64,000 nt of DNA. Origin: Flavobacteriaceae bacterium. Lineage in GTDB: Bacteria; Bacteroidota; Bacteroidia; Flavobacteriales; Flavobacteriaceae. Of this stretch, positions 54,137-61,825 are shown piece after piece. Position 1 is the stretch's first letter. Each line of letters begins with the position of its first letter. The translations under genes and the position numbers were made by a program. Location of the stretch: the NCBI GenBank assembly GCA_021739635.1, contig JAIPBH010000008.1, positions 62,001-126,000 on the forward strand, in the 5' to 3' direction. The notes beneath the pieces were generated by a model. It did not search any database and was not told where the DNA came from. It was given only the letters and a program-made list of their open reading frames with translations.

Positions 54137-54757
54137 TTAAGCATGTAAACCACACTCTCTGTTTTCTAATGCTTTTGTTGGGTCGAAATATTTAAACTCG
54201 TTTGGCAATTTATTTTCTTCTAAATAGGCATCTAAATCAGAATCAGACCAATAATAAAACGGACTAACCTTTAAAACACCCTCTTTACTAACACTAAAAA
54301 TGCCAATACTATCTCTAAACGCAGTTTGACCTTGGCGCAAGTTTGTGAACCAAACTTTAGGTTTATGAAATTCCATAGCACGTTTAAAAGGTTCTAATTT
54401 AACTTGTTCGGTAAATAAAACATGTTCTGGAGCATCAACACTTGGAATTCCCATAAAGACGTCTCTGTGTGCTGCGGTTTGTTTTGGGACATATAAAAAG
54501 ACATTCAAGTTTAAATCTTTTATCACTTTTTCTGCATATCTGTATGTTTGAGGTGTATTATAACCTGTATCACACCAAACTACAGGGATATTGGGTTTAA
54601 CCGAATTAACCACGTGTAAAATTGCCGCTTCATAAGGTCTGAAATTAGTTGTAATAACCGCTTCATTACTAATTTCAAAGGCCTTTTTAATAATTTCAGA
54701 AGGCTTTGCTTCTTTAAAAAGACTATTTAATTCATTTATTTGTTCTTGCATTATCAT
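54137..54757 (-). CDS. cysH: Phosphoadenosine/adenosine phosphosulfate reductase
   Basis: Reduces activated sulfate to sulfite. 206 residues from ATG 54757 (214 from 54781, which would overlap the upstream gene by 13 nt). The catalytic C-terminal motif ECGLHA is present, and VVWCDTGYNTPQTYRYAE is the nucleotide-binding region. The CC...CXXC cysteine set that holds the 4Fe-4S cluster of APS reductases is absent, so by sequence it is a PAPS-type enzyme, yet no APS kinase gene lies in the cluster. Confidence 0.9.
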   Translation of the reverse strand: MIMQEQINELNSLFKEAKPSEIIKKAFEISNEAVITTNFRPYEAAILHVVNSVKPNIPVVWCDTGYNTPQTYRYAEKVIKDLNLNVFLYVPKQTAAHRDVFMGIPSVDAPEHVLFTEQVKLEPFKRAMEFHKPKVWFTNLRQGQTAFRDSIGIFSVSKEGVLKVSPFYYWSDSDLDAYLEENKLPNEFKYFDPTKALENRECGLHA

Positions 54758-54768
54758 ACTACTTTTAT

Positions 54769-55032
54769 TTATTTTCCCCATTTAATTGTATTCCAAATAC
54801 GTTCATGGAAAAAGTATAAAACCATTTTTGTCACTAATTCAATAGACCCTATTGAAAAAGCCAATTCTAATTTACCCGTTATCAACCAAGAAATTAAAAT
54901 CGTATCTAAAGTCCCTACTATTCTCCAACTTATAGATTTTGCAACACTTCTAAATGGTTTTTCTTTAACGACATCTTCTTTGTAGGTAGATTTCTCCTTT
55001 TGTATCGAATCTGTTAACACCTGTGTAATCAT
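54769..55032 (-). CDS. DUF2061 membrane protein of the sulfate assimilation operon
   Basis: 87 residues with two hydrophobic segments (TLDTILISWLITGKLELAFS region and LVTKMVLYFFHERIW). DUF2061 proteins are often encoded or fused next to sulfate assimilation enzymes, but their role is unknown. It is the first gene after the Rrf2-type operator and its end overlaps the longest cysH frame. Confidence 0.82.
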   Translation of the reverse strand: MITQVLTDSIQKEKSTYKEDVVKEKPFRSVAKSISWRIVGTLDTILISWLITGKLELAFSIGSIELVTKMVLYFFHERIWNTIKWGK

Positions 55033-55053
55033 TTTAAAAATTGATTTATATTA

Positions 55054-55074
55054 TTCCTATCGATTTAATAGGAA
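55054..55074. promoter_or_regulatory. Palindromic operator over the sulfur-operon start site
   Basis: TTCCTAT, seven bases (CGATTTA) and ATAGGAA form a perfect 7-bp inverted repeat. It begins 4 nt after the -7 box of the promoter below and so covers the expected transcription start, a position for repression. The adjacent Rrf2-family gene is the natural candidate binder, since Rrf2 proteins (CymR, IscR type) recognise AT-rich dyads. Confidence 0.6.
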
Positions 55075-55077
55075 ATA

Positions 55078-55107
55078 CAAAATTAAAACTTTTTATAACA
55101 TAGCAAA
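55078..55107 (-). promoter_or_regulatory. Promoter of the DUF2061-cysH-cysDN operon
   Basis: On the minus strand TTTG (55107-55104), an 18-nt spacer and TAATTTTG (55085-55078) match the Bacteroidota -33/-7 consensus fully. The leader to the DUF2061 ATG would be about 40 nt and includes the operator palindrome. Confidence 0.6.
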
Positions 55108-55178
55108 CATAATGACTCCCTTTTTGTGAAAATAGATTTTTTTAAGCAAAATGAAGAAAAATAGACAGATATTTTTAA

Positions 55179-55616
55179 TTATTTTATTAAATCCATATCT
55201 TTTGATGTTTTAGAAACATCAGCCAAGGTGGTATTTCTAAAAACATTTAAGGTGCTATCTCTAACTTGAATCATTAATTTGTGAACACTACAGCTAATTT
55301 CATCTGGGCAATCGTCACACTTTTCGTAGAAGTTTAAACTCACGCATGGAACTAATGCAATGGGACCTTCTAAAACTCTCATAACATCTGCCATAATAAT
55401 ATCTGAAGGTTTTTTTATGAGATAGTATCCGCCATGTTTACCTTTTTTTGAACCTAAACAACCTGATTTTCTTAAGGTTAACAAAATACTTTCTAAAAAT
55501 TTTTGAGGAATATTTTCATTACTAGCTATTTCACCAACTTGAACAGGTGTATTTCCTTCTTGCCTAGCTAGATAGCTAAGTGCTTTTAATCCGTATTTGG
55601 TTTTTTTAGATAGCAT
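55179..55616 (-). CDS. Rrf2-family transcription regulator
   Basis: 145-residue winged-helix protein: LSKKTKYGLKALSYLAR start, ENIPQKFLESILLTLRKSG recognition helix, then wing KKGKHGGYYL. It has four cysteines (91, 100, 103, 109; CDDCPDEISC) in the loop where IscR/NsrR-type members bind an Fe-S cluster, so it may sense Fe-S or sulfur status. It is 13 nt downstream of the sulfhydrylase gene and directly upstream of the operator-bearing promoter of the cys operon. Confidence 0.92.
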   Translation of the reverse strand: MLSKKTKYGLKALSYLARQEGNTPVQVGEIASNENIPQKFLESILLTLRKSGCLGSKKGKHGGYYLIKKPSDIIMADVMRVLEGPIALVPCVSLNFYEKCDDCPDEISCSVHKLMIQVRDSTLNVFRNTTLADVSKTSKDMDLIK

Positions 55617-55629
55617 GGCGCTAAGATAA

Positions 55630-56802
55630 TCAATTTAAAGCTTGCTCCAAGTCTTTTAGAATATCATCTATATGCTCTAAACCAACTGAAATTCTTACCA
55701 ACCCATCAGTAATACTTACTTCCAACCTATCTTTTTCCGATAATTTACTGTGAGTTGTAGATGCTGGATGCGTGACAATGGTTCGGGTATCACCTAAATT
55801 GGCAGACAATGAGCACATTTTAATTGAATTTAAAAATTTCCGTCCTGATTCGATGCCGCCTTTTACTTCAAATGCTACAATATTACCGCCAAGTTTCATT
55901 TGTTTTTTAGCCACGTCATATTGCGGATGTGATTTCAAAAATGGATACTTAACCCAATTCACATTTGAGTGAGATTCTAAAAATTCTGCAACCTTTAAAG
56001 CATTTTCACAATGTTTATCAACTCTTACTGAAAGTGTTTCTAAACTTTTTGACAACACCCAAGCATTAAAAGGCGATAAAGCTGGACCTGTATTTCTTGA
56101 AAACAAATAAATGTCTCTTATCAAATCTGCTCTACCAACAGTTACGCCACCTAAAACACGTCCTTGACCATCAATTAATTTAGTAGCAGAATGAATTACC
56201 AAATGAGCCCCAAATTTAATGGGCTGTTGTAAATATGGTGTTGCAAAGCAATTATCAATCACTAAAATTAAATTATGCTTTTTGGCGATGTTTCCTAAAA
56301 GTTCTAAATCAATGATATCTATGGCTGGATTTGTTGGTGTTTCTGCATACAGAATTTTAGTGTTTGGTGTGATGAAACTTTCTATGATTTCAGGTTTATT
56401 GATATCAAAATAGCTTGTTGTAATATTCCATTTTGGAAAATAATTGACAAACAATGCATGTGTTGAGCCAAACACCGAACGTGCTGATACAATATGGTCG
56501 CCACTTTTTAACAAAGCCGCAAAGGTAGAAAACACAGCAGCCATACCTGTTGCAAAGGCGTAACCGCTTTCGGCGCCTTCCATTTTGCAAATTTTTTCTA
56601 CAAATTCAGAAGTATTGGGATTTGAAAATCGGCTGTAAATATTACGTTCTTTTTCTTCTGTAAAAGAAGCGCGCATATCTTCGGCATCTTCAAACACAAA
56701 ACTAGATGTTAGGTATAATGGCACAGAGTGTTCTAAAAACTCCGTACGTTCTAATTGAGTACGAATGGCTTCGGTTTCAAACTTATTTATTTCCTCACTC
56801 AT
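55630..56802 (-). CDS. Trans-sulfuration PLP enzyme (homoserine-ester sulfhydrylase / MetZ-like)
   Basis: 390-residue Cys/Met-metabolism PLP enzyme. The PLP lysine is Lys208 (HSATKLIDGQGR); other landmarks are YSRFSNPNTSEFVEK, FATGMAAVFSTFAALL and ETPTNPAIDIID. It resembles O-succinylhomoserine sulfhydrylase (MetZ) and cystathionine gamma-synthase/beta-lyase. Because the pathway here appears to make O-acetylhomoserine and metY is also present, the exact reaction (sulfhydrylation versus cystathionine formation or cleavage) cannot be fixed from sequence. Confidence 0.85.
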   Translation of the reverse strand: MSEEINKFETEAIRTQLERTEFLEHSVPLYLTSSFVFEDAEDMRASFTEEKERNIYSRFSNPNTSEFVEKICKMEGAESGYAFATGMAAVFSTFAALLKSGDHIVSARSVFGSTHALFVNYFPKWNITTSYFDINKPEIIESFITPNTKILYAETPTNPAIDIIDLELLGNIAKKHNLILVIDNCFATPYLQQPIKFGAHLVIHSATKLIDGQGRVLGGVTVGRADLIRDIYLFSRNTGPALSPFNAWVLSKSLETLSVRVDKHCENALKVAEFLESHSNVNWVKYPFLKSHPQYDVAKKQMKLGGNIVAFEVKGGIESGRKFLNSIKMCSLSANLGDTRTIVTHPASTTHSKLSEKDRLEVSITDGLVRISVGLEHIDDILKDLEQALN

Positions 56803-56808
56803 AACTCT

Positions 56809-59800
56809 TTAATTTATATGTTTTGACAACCTTAAAATATCTCCAAAAACACCTCTAGCAGTGACTTGTGCGCCTGCACCTGCGCCTTGGATTACTATAG
56901 GTTGCTCACCATACGATTCTGTAAATATTTCAAAAATAGCGTCACTTCCTTTGATTTGCCCGAGAGTGCTATCTCCAGGAATGGATACTAATTTGACTTC
57001 TAAATTCCCTTTGTCTTTTGATAAATCTCCTGATAAATCACCAATATATCGTAATACATGTCCAGGTTGTTGAGCGCCTTTTATTTTTTGAAATTCTTCA
57101 TCCAAAACATCCAATTGTTTTAAAAATTCTTCAACTGAAATATTTCGATATGCTTCTGGAATTAAATTTTGAACCGATACATCTTCAAATTCATTTTGCA
57201 AATCCAGTTCTCTTGCCAAAATCAACAATTTTCTAGCCACATCATTTCCTGAGAAATCTTCTCTTGGGTCAGGTTCTGTAAACCCTTTATCAATGGTTTC
57301 TTGAATTATTTCACTAAAAGGTTTGCCTTGAACAGAAAAGTTGTTGAATAAATAACTCAATGTACCCGAAAAAACACCTCTAATCCTTGTGATATTTTCA
57401 CCTGACTCATGCAATAACTTAATAGTATCAATCAATGGTAATCCTGCACCGACAGTAGTTTCGTATAAATATTGCTTGTTGTTTTCTTTTAATTTTACTC
57501 GTAAATCTGTATAAAACTGATGGGAAATGGTATTGGCTATTTTGTTAGACGATACCAAATCAAATCCGGCTTCAACTAAAGGTATATAGTTGTTATAAAA
57601 ACTTGAACTTGCTGTATTATCTACAGCAATTAAATTTTCTAAATGATGGGTTTTAGCATAAAAAATAACATCTTGTATAGAGCTTTCAAATGATGCTGTT
57701 TTTATAGTTTCTTTCCAGTTTTCATCAACTCCTTTTCTATTTAAAAGTAATTTTTTAGAATTTCCAATGGCAAACACATTTAGGTTAATGCCTTTTCGCT
57801 TTTCAATTTCATCTTTAGATTTTAAAATCTGATTGATAAGAGCTCCTCCAACCAATCCGTGACCAAAAATGGCAATATTTATTTTTTTAGAAATGCCGAA
57901 AATTTCACCATGAATGACATTCATAGCTTTGTGCAACTGGCTCTTTTTTACAACCAAACTAACATTTCTTCCTGTAACTGTATTATTAAATAATAGTGGG
58001 GTAATTTGGTTTTTTATGAGTGCATTAAATGGTTTATGGAATGAACTTAACTCTATTCCTATAATTGAAATAACAGACACGTCATCTACAACTCCAATCT
58101 TATTAACATCTTGCGAATAAAAATCGTTTTCAAATTCGCGTTCTAAAGCAATAACGGCTTGAGTAGCCTGATCAGCATTTATTATTAAACCAATACCTCT
58201 TTCAGAAGAACCTTGTGAAATGATACTTACACTAATATTGTGGTTTGCTAACGCACCAAATATTCTGGCATCAACACCACTTTTTCCTAATAATCCTCGT
58301 CCTTCTAAGTTTAATAATGCCACATTATCTAAAACCGATAATGACGTGACTTCTTTTGAATTTGGTTTCGCCGTAATTAACGTGCCTTCATCATCTGGAT
58401 TAAAGGTGTTTAAAATACGAAGGTTGATGTTTTTTTCAACCAATGGAATAATGGTTTTGGCATGTAAAACATTGGTTCCAAAGTTTGCTAGTTCGTTGGC
58501 TTCGCTAAAAGACAACTCACGTATTTTTTGAGCATCTTCAACTAAATCTGGATTGGCTGTATAAATTCCATTAACGTGCGTGTAGTTTTGCAACTCTTCA
58601 GCATCTAAATAGTTTGCTAAAAGTGCTGCTGTGTAATTGCTTCCGTTTCTGCCCAATGTGGTTGTTTCATTTTTTGCATTTGAAGCAATAAAACCTGTTA
58701 CAACATGTACAATATTATTCCCATTCTTCTTATAAAAATTGGTAACGTTATCTTTTGAAACTTGTAAAATAGGCTGTGCATTACCAAAATTACCATCGGT
58801 TTTTATCAGTTCTCTTGAATCAACGGCTGAAGATTTAATGCCTTTTTTATTTAATAGATTTGAAATTAATTTTACAGAAAGCAATTCGCCTTGTGCTAAA
58901 ACTTCGTCTTTAGTTTTTTCACTATAATCACCTAGTAAACTAACGCCTTCAAACAATTTATCTAAAACTGAAAACTCTTTAGAAAAATCAATGTCTTTAG
59001 ATGGTTCTAACTGATACGCTTTAAATATTTCTAAATCTTGTTTAAAAGGTTCTCCTTTTACTGCTTTATTTAAAATAGCTTGTAAATCATCAGTTGCAGA
59101 ATCTCTCGCAGATACTACAACCGTTATTTTTTCGCCATCATGTACTTTCTTTTCAATAATTGAAATAACGGTATTTAATCCAACGCCATTTGCCAATGAT
59201 TTTCCTCCAAACTTTAATACTTTCATTCTTCTTTTTTTAGAATTTGGCACAAAAATGCCTTCTATTATTTTTTCTAATTGTTCGTATTCCATTAAAAACG
59301 CATCATGTCCGTGTACTGAATGAATCTCATTGTAAGTAACATTTGGGTTTGATACTGCTAATTGCTTGTGTGTTTGTCTATTCTCTTCGGCCGTAAAAAA
59401 CAAATCAGAATCAACACCTATAATATGAATATTGCAATGAATATTTTCTAAAACATTAAAATCTGTAGGTCTGTTTTTGGTAACATCAATACTTTTTAAA
59501 AGCTGATTCATTAATTTATAAGCTGATAACTGAAAACGCTCTTGCAATTTTTTTCCATGATGCAACAACCAGCTTTCAACATTAAAAATTTCTAACTCTT
59601 CATTTTTAGAACGATGGAAACGTGCATTGAAAGATTCTGGCGTTCTGTAACACAACATTGCGTGCATTCTGGCATCATGCACCGGATTTCTAGAATTCAA
59701 CAAGAATTGTTCTTGAATTTGGCAATTGGCAATTAACCAATCGGTAGATTTCCAATCTGTTGCTACGGGAATTAAATGCTCTGTAATATTTGGTTTTAAT

Positions 59801-60210
59801 ACGGCCATTTCCCAAGCAATTCCACCGCCTAAAGAACCACCAATGATTGCAAAAAGTTTATTGATTTGCAATTCTTCTAATCCAATTAAAAATAGTTTGG
59901 CAATATCGCGAGCTACAAAATCTTTGTAATTATCAATCACAAAACTATCAAAACCATTTCCTGGTATGTTAAAAGCTAAAACCGTGTAAAGTTTTGTATC
60001 AATCACTTTATCATCACCTATTAAATCTTGCCACCAACCATTTTCTCCTGCCACATTACTGTTACCTGTTAAAGCATGATTTACTAATACAATTGGAGCA
60101 GAACCTAAAATTTTTCCGAATAGCTGATAGCTTAAATTTATTTCAGAAATAACTACGTTACTTTCAGTAATGTAATCTTTAACAATAATATGTTGCAACG
60201 TTTTTTTCAA
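56809..60210 (-). CDS. Fused homoserine O-acetyltransferase - aspartate kinase - homoserine dehydrogenase
   Basis: 1133 residues, three enzymes in one chain. Residues 1-320 are an alpha/beta-hydrolase MetX: oxyanion/nucleophile GGSLGGG (Ser126), acid near Asp267/269 and GHDAFL (His302). An aspartate kinase begins at Met329 (MKVLKFGGKSLANGVG; note Lys where KFGGTS has Thr) with ACT regulatory domains. The C-terminal third is homoserine dehydrogenase with FGHGLVGGALINQ, ETTVGAGLPLIDT and SGTLSYLFNNF. The chain covers aspartyl-phosphate formation, homoserine formation and its acetylation; aspartate-semialdehyde dehydrogenase is not included. The fusion is continuous, with no stop or frame break. 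It lies between metY and the sulfhydrylase gene under the SAM-I riboswitch. Confidence 0.94.
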   Translation of the reverse strand: MKKTLQHIIVKDYITESNVVISEINLSYQLFGKILGSAPIVLVNHALTGNSNVAGENGWWQDLIGDDKVIDTKLYTVLAFNIPGNGFDSFVIDNYKDFVARDIAKLFLIGLEELQINKLFAIIGGSLGGGIAWEMAVLKPNITEHLIPVATDWKSTDWLIANCQIQEQFLLNSRNPVHDARMHAMLCYRTPESFNARFHRSKNEELEIFNVESWLLHHGKKLQERFQLSAYKLMNQLLKSIDVTKNRPTDFNVLENIHCNIHIIGVDSDLFFTAEENRQTHKQLAVSNPNVTYNEIHSVHGHDAFLMEYEQLEKIIEGIFVPNSKKRRMKVLKFGGKSLANGVGLNTVISIIEKKVHDGEKITVVVSARDSATDDLQAILNKAVKGEPFKQDLEIFKAYQLEPSKDIDFSKEFSVLDKLFEGVSLLGDYSEKTKDEVLAQGELLSVKLISNLLNKKGIKSSAVDSRELIKTDGNFGNAQPILQVSKDNVTNFYKKNGNNIVHVVTGFIASNAKNETTTLGRNGSNYTAALLANYLDAEELQNYTHVNGIYTANPDLVEDAQKIRELSFSEANELANFGTNVLHAKTIIPLVEKNINLRILNTFNPDDEGTLITAKPNSKEVTSLSVLDNVALLNLEGRGLLGKSGVDARIFGALANHNISVSIISQGSSERGIGLIINADQATQAVIALEREFENDFYSQDVNKIGVVDDVSVISIIGIELSSFHKPFNALIKNQITPLLFNNTVTGRNVSLVVKKSQLHKAMNVIHGEIFGISKKINIAIFGHGLVGGALINQILKSKDEIEKRKGINLNVFAIGNSKKLLLNRKGVDENWKETIKTASFESSIQDVIFYAKTHHLENLIAVDNTASSSFYNNYIPLVEAGFDLVSSNKIANTISHQFYTDLRVKLKENNKQYLYETTVGAGLPLIDTIKLLHESGENITRIRGVFSGTLSYLFNNFSVQGKPFSEIIQETIDKGFTEPDPREDFSGNDVARKLLILARELDLQNEFEDVSVQNLIPEAYRNISVEEFLKQLDVLDEEFQKIKGAQQPGHVLRYIGDLSGDLSKDKGNLEVKLVSIPGDSTLGQIKGSDAIFEIFTESYGEQPIVIQGAGAGAQVTARGVFGDILRLSKHIN

Positions 60211-60226
60211 AATAGATTCTTTTATT

Positions 60227-61501
60227 TTAAATGCTTCTGAAAGCTTCTTTTAAATCGGCTTTTAAGTCATCAATATCTTCAATTCCGACAGATAAACGAA
60301 TTAAATCTTTTGAAACGCCGGCTGATACTTGTTCGTCATCAGTTAGTTGTTGATGCGTTGTACTTGCTGGATGAATAATCAATGATTTTGTATCGCCTAT
60401 ATTAGCTAATAATGAAAATAATTTGGAATTATCTGCAATGGCTTTTGCCGCATCAAAACCACCTTTGGCGCCAAAGGTTACAATGCCACTTTGTCCTTTT
60501 GGTAAATATTTATCGGCTAAAGATTTATATTTACTTGATTCTAGCCCTGGATAATTAACCCAAGCTACTTCCTCTTGTTTTTCTAACCATTTGGCCAGTT
60601 CTAATGCATTTGCCGAATGTTGTTTTATTCTAACAGGTAAGGTTTCTAAACCTTGAATAATTTGAAAGGCATTAAACGGACTAAGTGCACCACCAAAATC
60701 TCTTAAGCCTTCCAAAATTAATTTGAAGGTGTAAGCTGCAGCACCCAAAGCTTCATGATAAACCAAACCATGATAACCATCTGAAGGTTCAGTAAACTCA
60801 GGAAATTTTCCATTGGACCAATCAAATGTACCAGCATCAATAATAGCACCACCTAACGACGTTCCTTGTCCACCAATATATTTTGTGAGCGAATGAATAA
60901 CAATATTTGCACCATGCTCTATAGGATTCAACAATGCTGGCGTAGCTACCGTGTTATCTACAATAAAAGGAACTTTAGCTGCTTTCGCGTGAACAGAAAT
61001 TGCTTTTAAATCTAACACATCTAGCTTTGGATTTCCTAAAGATTCTACAAAGAATGCTCTGGTATTATCTTGAACCGCTTTAGCAAAATTATCTGGATTA
61101 TCAGCATCTACAAATGTGGTTGTTATACCTAACCTTGGTAATGTTACCTTTAATAAATTATAAGTTCCTCCATACAAACTACTAGAGGCTACTATGTGAT
61201 CACCAGCTTTCAACAGGGTTAATAATCCTGTTGAAATAGCTGCCGTTCCAGATGCAAAAACAACCGCACCAATACCACCTTCAACAGTTGCTAACCGCTC
61301 TTGTAAAATTTGATTGGTTGGATTGTTAAGCCTTGTGTAAATAAATCCTAATTCTTTTAATGAAAACAGGTTAGCCGCATGGTCTGAATTATTAAAAACA
61401 TACGACGTTGTTTGATAAATTGGAACAGCTCTTGTTCCTCCGTTGACAGTAACATCATGTCCTGCGTGCAATGCGTTTGTTGCGAATTTTTGTGTACTCA
61501 T
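60227..61501 (-). CDS. metY: O-acetylhomoserine sulfhydrylase
   Basis: PLP enzyme converting O-acetylhomoserine and sulfide to homocysteine. 424 residues, the long form typical of MetY: ATNALHAGHDVTVNGGTRAVP start, PLP Lys207 (HSLTKYIGGQG), GSGTAAI-type motif as FASGTAAISTG, and ESLGNPKLDVLD. First gene after the SAM-I riboswitch, so expression should fall when SAM is plentiful. Confidence 0.94.
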   Translation of the reverse strand: MSTQKFATNALHAGHDVTVNGGTRAVPIYQTTSYVFNNSDHAANLFSLKELGFIYTRLNNPTNQILQERLATVEGGIGAVVFASGTAAISTGLLTLLKAGDHIVASSSLYGGTYNLLKVTLPRLGITTTFVDADNPDNFAKAVQDNTRAFFVESLGNPKLDVLDLKAISVHAKAAKVPFIVDNTVATPALLNPIEHGANIVIHSLTKYIGGQGTSLGGAIIDAGTFDWSNGKFPEFTEPSDGYHGLVYHEALGAAAYTFKLILEGLRDFGGALSPFNAFQIIQGLETLPVRIKQHSANALELAKWLEKQEEVAWVNYPGLESSKYKSLADKYLPKGQSGIVTFGAKGGFDAAKAIADNSKLFSLLANIGDTKSLIIHPASTTHQQLTDDEQVSAGVSKDLIRLSVGIEDIDDLKADLKEAFRSI

Positions 61502-61549
61502 TTTTCTAATTTTTTTGAGTTAATAAATAATTAAACCAAAAGCCAAATG

Positions 61550-61564
61550 CATCAAAATTTGATG
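61550..61564. repeat. Short palindrome between riboswitch and metY
   Basis: CATCAAAATTTGATG is a perfect 7-bp inverted repeat with a one-base centre, about 50 nt before the metY ATG. It may belong to the riboswitch expression platform, but a T tract is not distinct. Confidence 0.3.
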
Positions 61565-61622
61565 TACTTAATAGAAAAATGTTAAAAAGAAACTATAGAA
61601 ATTACAAAAATAATTTCATTTG

Positions 61623-61735
61623 GTTATCTATCTAAATCTGTTATTAAACAGCTTAAGTAGAATTTAGCACCTTCTTTACAAATAAAGGGTTGCTAAGGTT
61701 TCATAGGGTCTAATCCCTCCGCCTTTCTTGATAAC
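61623..61735 (-). ncRNA. SAM-I (S-box) riboswitch upstream of metY
   Basis: On the minus strand the core matches the SAM-I aptamer: GTTATCAAGA with GGCGGAGGGATTAGACCC, TATGAAACCTTAGCAACC and AAGGTGCTAAATTC. P1 closes as GTTATC (61735-61730) with GATAAC (61628-61623); P3 is CTTTA-TTTG-TAAAG and P4 CTGTT-TAAT-AACAG. The aptamer ends about 120 nt before the metY ATG. It should control metY, the metX-thrA fusion, the sulfhydrylase gene and possibly the Rrf2 gene in response to SAM. Confidence 0.93.
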
Positions 61736-61825
61736 ATTTCAATAAGTTATTGAACTTTGTGAGTGCAAATATTCAGTTAGAAATTTTTAAAATCCTAATT
61801 TTTTTAAAAAAAATTAATAAAAAAA

